64,000 bases of DNA from Methylorubrum aminovorans (GTDB lineage Bacteria; Pseudomonadota; Alphaproteobacteria; Rhizobiales; Beijerinckiaceae). The position numbers and the translations under genes are program-made. Position 1 is the first letter of the stretch. Every line of letters starts with the position of its first letter. Positions 61,991 through 64,000 of the stretch are shown here, piece by piece. The notes beneath the pieces were generated by a model. It did no database searches and was not told the origin of the DNA. It worked only from the letters and a program-made list of their open reading frames with translations. The stretch lies in NCBI RefSeq assembly GCF_022179725.1, contig NZ_BPRC01000016.1, positions 53,923 through 117,922 on the forward strand, written 5' to 3'.

Positions 61991-62821
61991 CTACCGCCCC
62001 GTCTCGTCGGGCGCCCTGTAGAAGCGCTGGCCGCGAATCCAGAATGACTGCATCAGCCCTTCTTGCTCCAAGCGGCCGACCACCGCTGAGAACTCGACGC
62101 TGCTGACCGCCGCACGGACCATAAGCTTGCGGTCGCTCAGCCCCTCCCTGGCCGTTGTCAGGGCCTCAATGATTCGCTCGCACCAAGCGTCGCGCGCATC
62201 GCCGAACAGGGCGAGGCGCCTCGGTGGCTGATCCAGCTCGTCATCCACGCCCGGCATGCCGAGCCGGACCCAGAGCTTGCGGGCGGCCCGGGCCCCGTGG
62301 ATGCGCCGGCATTCGGCGACCATCTGGATGCGGCTGTCGGCGGCAGGGATCTCGGGGTAGGCGTCAAGCGGGCCAACACGGACAGCCTCGGCCTCTTTCG
62401 CGCGTCGCTCGCAGTCGATGAAGTAGCGCCGGGCCGCGCGACCCTGGGCGTTGTTCTCGACCATGGACAGCTCCTTCGCCATGTCCATGGTCAGGTGGTA
62501 TTCGGTGGTTCGCTGCGGGCGGGCGCCACCTCGGCCCGATTTTGAGGTCGCCAGATCCGGCGAGCTCAAAGCGCCGTCGGCGTGAAGGGTACTCACCGAG
62601 TGCGTACCCTTTGAGCTTTCCCGATCGGGAAAGCTCAAACCTTCCACGGTCACGAAGTCGGCATTCTCGACGAAGCCGTACTTCGCGATGCGCCCCTGGA
62701 TCCAGGCGCCGAACACCCGGCCGACCTTCAGAAAGGCATGGAGGTCGCGAGCGTTGACGGTCTGCACCAAAGCGCCGCCGATGACGCCGGGTGCGATGAG
62801 GGGAAAAGCTGCGGCGCCCAT
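61991..62821 (-). CDS. AntA/AntB-type phage antirepressor
   Basis: The protein has 276 residues. The AntA domain starts with TVNARDLHAFLKVGRVFGAW and ends with EYHLTMDMAKELSMVENNAQGRAARRYFIDCERR, quoted in parts, with a loop at residues 61-99 that contains two related decapeptides (LSFPDRESSK and LSSPDLATSK). The C-terminal part (after residue 150) is a winged-helix-like region ending SFWIRGQRFYRAP. Antirepressors inactivate phage repressors. The loop DNA is made of palindromes (62541-62639). Confidence 0.82.
   Translation of the reverse strand: MGAAAFPLIAPGVIGGALVQTVNARDLHAFLKVGRVFGAWIQGRIAKYGFVENADFVTVEGLSFPDRESSKGTHSVSTLHADGALSSPDLATSKSGRGGARPQRTTEYHLTMDMAKELSMVENNAQGRAARRYFIDCERRAKEAEAVRVGPLDAYPEIPAADSRIQMVAECRRIHGARAARKLWVRLGMPGVDDELDQPPRRLALFGDARDAWCERIIEALTTAREGLSDRKLMVRAAVSSVEFSAVVGRLEQEGLMQSFWIRGQRFYRAPDETGR
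62541..62570. repeat. Palindrome 1 inside the antirepressor gene
   Basis: TTTGAGGTCGCC (62541-62552) and GGCGAGCTCAAA (62559-62570) are complementary except for one base pair, with 6 nt between. On the coding strand it encodes the LSSPDLATSK decapeptide. It has the same 30-bp size and the same TTTGAG...CTCAAA ends as palindrome 3. Confidence 0.8.
62586..62610. repeat. Palindrome 2 inside the antirepressor gene
   Basis: AGGGTACTCAC (62586-62596) and GTGCGTACCCT (62600-62610) are complementary with one mismatch and a 3-nt centre. It abuts palindrome 3 with one shared base. Confidence 0.75.
62610..62639. repeat. Perfect 30-bp palindrome inside the antirepressor gene
   Basis: The arm TTTGAGCTTTCCCGA (62610-62624) is followed directly by its exact reverse complement (62625-62639). 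The coding strand gives LSFPDRESSK; because the palindrome is in register, the opposite strand also reads LSFPDRESS. Confidence 0.92.
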
Positions 62822-62824
62822 GGC

Positions 62825-62911
62825 TCAGGCCTGCCCGTAGCGGTGATGGCCGACGCACCAGAGCGCGGCGAGGGCCAGGATCGGAATGAAGGGGAGAAGG
62901 TTTGCGAGCAC
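62825..62911 (-). CDS. 28-residue membrane peptide upstream of the antirepressor
   Basis: A GTG start with GGAG 7 bp upstream opens a frame for MLANLLPFIPILALAALWC plus VGHHRYGQA, one hydrophobic helix. It ends 3 bp before the antirepressor ATG and sits just after the promoter/operator at 62945-62986. The size makes the call tentative. Confidence 0.4.
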   Translation of the reverse strand: MLANLLPFIPILALAALWCVGHHRYGQA

Positions 62912-62944
62912 GGTCCGGCTCCACCGCGAATGGCGATGGAGTGC

Positions 62945-62986
62945 AGGTTACCCGTTTTCGCATACCCGTCAACCCGAAAACGGGTT
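62945..62986 (-). promoter_or_regulatory. Operator-controlled promoter of the antirepressor transcript
   Basis: On the minus strand TTGACG (62972 to 62967) and TAACCT (62950 to 62945) are spaced 16 bp. The palindrome AACCCGAAAACGGGTT (62971-62986) overlaps the -35, and further ACCCG words lie at 62950 and 62964. The ACCC-N6-GGGT core equals that of the two operators at 63662-63699, so the same repressor probably acts here. Confidence 0.65.
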
Positions 62987-63650
62987 AAAACGGTATATAG
63001 TCCGTGCTCCCGTATTCCTCGACTATATTATCACTAGATAGCCAGCGGGGGGCATCGCTTTTATGGAAAAAGAAATTCGACCCATCTGGTTTCTTAATAC
63101 TTACAAGTCCCCAGCTGGTTATTTCAATATCAAGTTTGCCGTACAAGCTATCATCAAAGTCAAATACAACACCACCCTTATCAAAAGATATTGTTGTTAC
63201 AAGGGGGTGATTGGCCAAAACTGTACCAGCAGCTTCTCTCATTGATTTGATGAGTTTGTATTTATTGATTATTCGATTAATTACATCGACAATTTCATCT
63301 CTTTTCTTTAGAAAATCGTCAATTATCCTGCGAACCGCCTCGTCATCAGACGAAATTCCGATTGCGAATTTATACTGCTCAATCCTCTCGATAAGTTCTT
63401 TCGGCAAGACATAAGTTACTCGGGCAAACCCTCCCACAACCTGGGTGGGCGTTTGCCGCTTTTCATGTCCTGGCAGATCAATATCAAGCGCCGATACAAT
63501 TTCCGGCAACACCCTAGATCTGCGCGTCAGCCCGCTTTCGATCCTATCGATTGTTGATTGGGTCGCTCCCACCTTTGCAGCAAGAAACTCCTGACTCCAG
63601 CCACGGCGCTCACGGGCTGTGCGGATCATCGGGCCGATATCGTCGCTCAT
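62985..63650 (-). CDS. CI-like HTH repressor with unusual C-terminal domain
   Basis: The protein has 221 residues. The N-terminal 65 residues are an XRE-type helix-turn-helix (IRTARERRGWSQEFLAAKVGATQSTIDRIESG, in parts). The rest has no S24 peptidase Ser/Lys and instead has a helical section (ELIERIEQYKFAIGISSDDEAVRRIIDDFL) followed by a beta-rich tail ending STDYIPF. The DNA is far more AT-rich than all around it, a sign of foreign origin. It is divergent from the Cro-like gene and so takes the place of the lysogeny repressor. Confidence 0.78.
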   Translation of the reverse strand: MSDDIGPMIRTARERRGWSQEFLAAKVGATQSTIDRIESGLTRRSRVLPEIVSALDIDLPGHEKRQTPTQVVGGFARVTYVLPKELIERIEQYKFAIGISSDDEAVRRIIDDFLKKRDEIVDVINRIINKYKLIKSMREAAGTVLANHPLVTTISFDKGGVVFDFDDSLYGKLDIEITSWGLVSIKKPDGSNFFFHKSDAPRWLSSDNIVEEYGSTDYIPF

Positions 63651-63660
63651 GTGGAGATCA

Positions 63661-63699
63661 TACCCGCATGTGGGTAGCGACGATCACCCTATTGCGGGT
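63661..63699. promoter_or_regulatory. Tandem ACCC-N6-GGGT operators between repressor and Cro-like gene
   Basis: Two dyads share one geometry: TACCC-GCATGT-GGGTA (63661-63676) and ACCC-TATTGC-GGGT (63686-63699). They lie 11 and 36 bp upstream of the repressor ATG and before the Cro-like ATG. Two further GGGTT words follow at 63711 and 63718. This is what an OR-type control region looks like. Confidence 0.72.
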
Positions 63700-63726
63700 A
63701 ATGCGCAAACGGGTTATGGGTTGGAA

Positions 63727-63972
63727 ATGGGTACGCACCAGACGCATCCGATTATCGCACAGGCCATCAAGCATTTCGGTTCTCAAGATCGAATGGCGAA
63801 GGCTGTGGGCTCGTCTCAGTCTACGATTTCGCGAATGCTGTTAGGCGAAATGCCGATACCAGCACAGATAGCCGTCGCCTTAGACCGGGCTAGGGCCTGT
63901 CGTCACCTGAGCCAGTCGAGTGTTGCGGCGAGGCAGAGGACACCGGTGAAGCTGACGGCGGTCTTCTCGTAG
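63727..63972 (+). pseudogene. Cro/YdaS-like regulator truncated by an IS element
   Basis: The first 54 or so residues form a Cro/YdaS-like helix-turn-helix (HPIIAQAIKHFGSQDRMAKA, VGSSQSTISRMLLGEMPIPA, QIAVALDRA). From about 63891 the frame runs into insertion-sequence DNA and ends after 81 codons with IS-derived residues. The natural C terminus is therefore lost. The HTH may still be made. It faces the repressor across the operator region. Confidence 0.7.
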
Positions 63973-64000
63973 CGGGTGGCGACGGCGCGCCACTCTTTGA
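63893..64000 (-). mobile_element. Left end of an IS5-type insertion sequence
   Basis: The element begins near GGGCCTGTCGTCACCTGAG, immediately after a CTAG, a target type used by IS427-group IS5 elements. The rest of the element lies outside the window, so its other end and length are unknown. Confidence 0.65.
63903..64000 (-). CDS. C-terminus of an IS5-family transposase (partial)
   Basis: Read from the right edge, the minus strand encodes KEWRAVATRYEKTAVSFTG then VLCLAATLDWLR and a TGA stop. The WRxVATRYxKTAxSF pattern is the conserved end of DDE transposases of the IS427 group of IS5. Only 31 codons are present. Confidence 0.75.
   Translation of the reverse strand, partial: KEWRAVATRYEKTAVSFTGVLCLAATLDWLR

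Overview
The window is about 64 kb of high-GC alphaproteobacterial chromosome. The gene set and order (bchFNBHLM-lhaA-puhABC-acsF-puhE-hemA, with ppaA-ppsR-bchG-bchP transcribed the other way) fit an aerobic anoxygenic phototroph. Together with the neighbouring genes they suggest a Methylobacterium/Methylorubrum-type pink methylotroph. The species assignment is inference from gene content, not from a database search.

Layout. (1) 1-6.4 kb: the end of a PDZ protease, a membrane J-domain protein, a D-Ala-D-Ala carboxypeptidase with a SPOR domain, the clpS-clpA protease pair and a small membrane protein. (2) 6.4-29.1 kb: a photosynthesis gene cluster. A minus-strand unit of 14 genes runs from bchF (about 22.0 kb) to hemA (6.4 kb). 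It makes chlorophyllide (hemA, bchM, bchH, acsF, bchLNB, bchF) and the reaction-centre H subunit with its assembly factors (puhABCE, lhaA). Most gene junctions overlap by a few bases. A plus-strand arm carries the regulators ppaA and ppsR, then bchG, a second PucC-type transporter, bchP, tspO and a small membrane ORF. Promoters with TTGACA -35 boxes overlapped by PpsR-type dyads lie upstream of bchF and bchG. The puf, crt, bchCXYZ and bchID genes are not in the window, so this is one piece of a split cluster. (3) 29-42.1 kb: a tri-haem cytochrome c, 6-phosphogluconate dehydrogenase and lactonase, an NdvA-type glucan exporter, a MotA/MotB-like pair, a CAP-domain protein, a large MscS channel and an HNH endonuclease. 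(4) 42.1-57.5 kb: three outer-membrane beta-barrels, then the envelope/housekeeping series pal-cpoB-tilS-ftsH-(tauE)-glmM on the minus strand, an HPt/response-regulator pair, a divergent WcbI-like/GSCFA pair possibly linked to surface glycan, and hemC.

(5) 57.7-64 kb: a tRNA-Lys(CTT) followed directly by a tyrosine integrase marks the left end of an integrated element (prophage or prophage-derived island). Its left arm is a seven-gene minus-strand operon in which every junction overlaps and int is last. Next come an AntA-type antirepressor, a CI-like repressor in visibly AT-rich DNA and a divergent Cro/YdaS-like gene. The repressor region carries repeated ACCC-N6-GGGT operators, so it looks like a lysis/lysogeny switch. 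An IS5-type element truncates the Cro-like gene at the right edge, and the rest of the island lies beyond the window. The antirepressor gene contains a cluster of long DNA palindromes inside its coding sequence, which is the most unusual structure seen here.
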